A stretch of 64,000 nucleotides of DNA, taken from positions 204,755,876 to 204,819,875 of the forward strand of contig NC_084663.1 in NCBI RefSeq assembly GCF_028389875.1, written 5' to 3'. The notes beneath the pieces are model-generated. The model saw only the letters and a program-made list of their open reading frames with translations. It had not been told where the DNA came from and did not search any database. The number at the start of each line of letters is the position of its first letter. Position 1 is the first letter of the stretch. A program made the translations under genes and the position numbers. This stretch comes from Rhea pennata (lineage: Eukaryota; Chordata; Aves; Rheiformes; Rheidae). This document shows, piece after piece, positions 61,761 through 64,000 of this stretch.

Positions 61761-62700
61761 CAGGCTGAATTTACCAACAAAGGGGCAGCACCTGATGCAT
61801 GCCCTTAGCTTCACCAGTCTGGAGGTACACGTCTTCCTGTGGTATATTGTATTTGTAGCTCTTGGTCTTCTACTACAGATCTTACATTTCCTAACACATC
61901 GTGGCAGAAGGGCCCTGGGAATAAACACTCTGCGGGTCTCTTCAGTGCTTGACATCCAGCGTACGGCTGCTTGTAGCTGTGGATGTTGGATTCACTGGTC
62001 TCAATGATGCCTTACAGTTCTCCTTTCCTTGTAATCACTTTTTTTTTTGTGATTACTACTGTATTTCTACAAAACCTAGAATATACAATTTAGGATCTAA
62101 TTGGTATTCTCTTGGTCAAGAGAAAATCTCTGCCAAAGGAAAGCTTAGATATTTTTCTCTTTCTGTGTGGAGAAAAGATCTTTGGAAAAATACTGCTAAC
62201 TGATTCATACTGACTCTTTACATGGACATGATAAGCATTCATAATAAGGGCTTCTGCAAAATCAGTTATAAGTCATGTGGTATTTTCTTTCACTAGAAGA
62301 GAGTTAAGCTTCCAAATACAGTAAATCATCTTTTTATTCACATTTCCTCTGTTGCCATACGCCTATTTCTATGCTAGCTAGTCAATATTGTTGTGCAATT
62401 ATTGACAGGCTGAAGCTTGCCTCTCAGATCTTTAAAAGTGAACTTTAATTTGGAATTTCTCCTGGAAGACAGCACAGCTGCCAGACACAGTGCTGGTTTA
62501 TAAACAGCACAGAATTTGCATGAACTCAGTAACGGCTATTGATAGTTAAAAAGGATGCTGAAGACTGAAGAGAGCAGGTTTGTCTTTCTCCTAGAGAGCA
62601 GATGCGATTACCTTGGAGTAGTGCCTTGGGGGAGTGTAATCGGCATAAAATGAGCACGTCAGACTAGCAATATTATGCAGCCCAGTGGGCAGGGACCCTT
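61760..62700. other. Unassigned sequence before GPR83
   Basis: AT-rich DNA without a recognised gene. The left part may be further Polinton sequence, too diverged to call. The right part grades into the GPR83 promoter. Confidence 0.35.
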
Positions 62701-62736
62701 GTTCAGAGCATGTGTAAGATGGGAGCTTGCTGGAGA

Positions 62737-62743
62737 TATAAAA
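62737..62743 (+). promoter_or_regulatory. TATA box of GPR83
   Basis: TATAAAA lies 238 bases upstream of the GPR83 ATG. This predicts a start near 62,765 and fits a tissue-restricted promoter, unlike the CpG-island promoters of the other genes here. Confidence 0.6.
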
Positions 62744-62850
62744 GTAGCCAGAAGCAGAGAGAGAAGCACATACTGAGTGCACAGCAGAGCAGCGCTGTGG
62801 TTCAGCACGTGAGTTGTGTTCCCAGTTGCCTCTGTATATCATTTATAGCC

Positions 62851-64000
<1,150 letters not shown>

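Overview
The window looks like avian nuclear DNA. Vertebrate genes sit among CR1 LINE fragments, GC-rich CpG-island promoters punctuate AT-rich sequence, and the introns are compact. A crocodilian or turtle cannot be excluded from sequence alone. The gene order FUT4 - C11orf97 - ANKRD49 - MRE11 - GPR83 matches the human 11q21 neighbourhood, read in the opposite direction, so this is a conserved syntenic block.

Layout. 1-3.45 kb: AT-rich flank and probable FUT4 3'UTR. 3.45-4.54 kb: single-exon FUT4 (minus) in a CpG island reaching about 5.4 kb. 5.5-16 kb: non-coding, with at least four antisense CR1 fragments at 6.7-7.6 and 10.0-12.9 kb. 16.08-19.77 kb: a three-exon C11orf97 orthologue (minus), found by reading splice sites because its exons are too short or too GC-shadowed to stand out as ORFs. 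19.8-23.4 kb: intergenic. 23.4-23.96 kb: solo-LTR-like element. 24.2-25.76 kb: ANKRD49 (minus). 25.8-26.35 kb: CpG island forming a head-to-head promoter for ANKRD49 and MRE11, with a TCTCGCGAGA palindrome, CCAAT box, GC boxes and an X-box-like site. 26.70-53.03 kb: MRE11 (plus), 19 coding exons, 704 codons, all phases consistent. Its first long intron holds an antisense fossil gammaretrovirus-like element at about 26.8-31.3 kb. 55.0-60.8 kb: a GC-rich block with no recognised intact gene, but a chain of exon-like pieces with good splice signals and an interrupted reading frame, read as a decayed gene copy. 60.85-61.6 kb: a Polinton (Maverick) integrase/chromodomain fossil. 62.7-63.36 kb: TATA box, uORF and first coding exon of GPR83 (plus), which continues past the window.

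The genes share history rather than one pathway. MRE11 is the nuclease of the MRN break-repair complex, ANKRD49 shares its promoter, FUT4 makes Lewis-type fucosylated glycans in the Golgi, GPR83 is a class A receptor, and C11orf97 is a small protein associated with ciliated cells. No CRISPR, tRNA or rRNA was seen. The least explained sequence is the 55-62 kb stretch.
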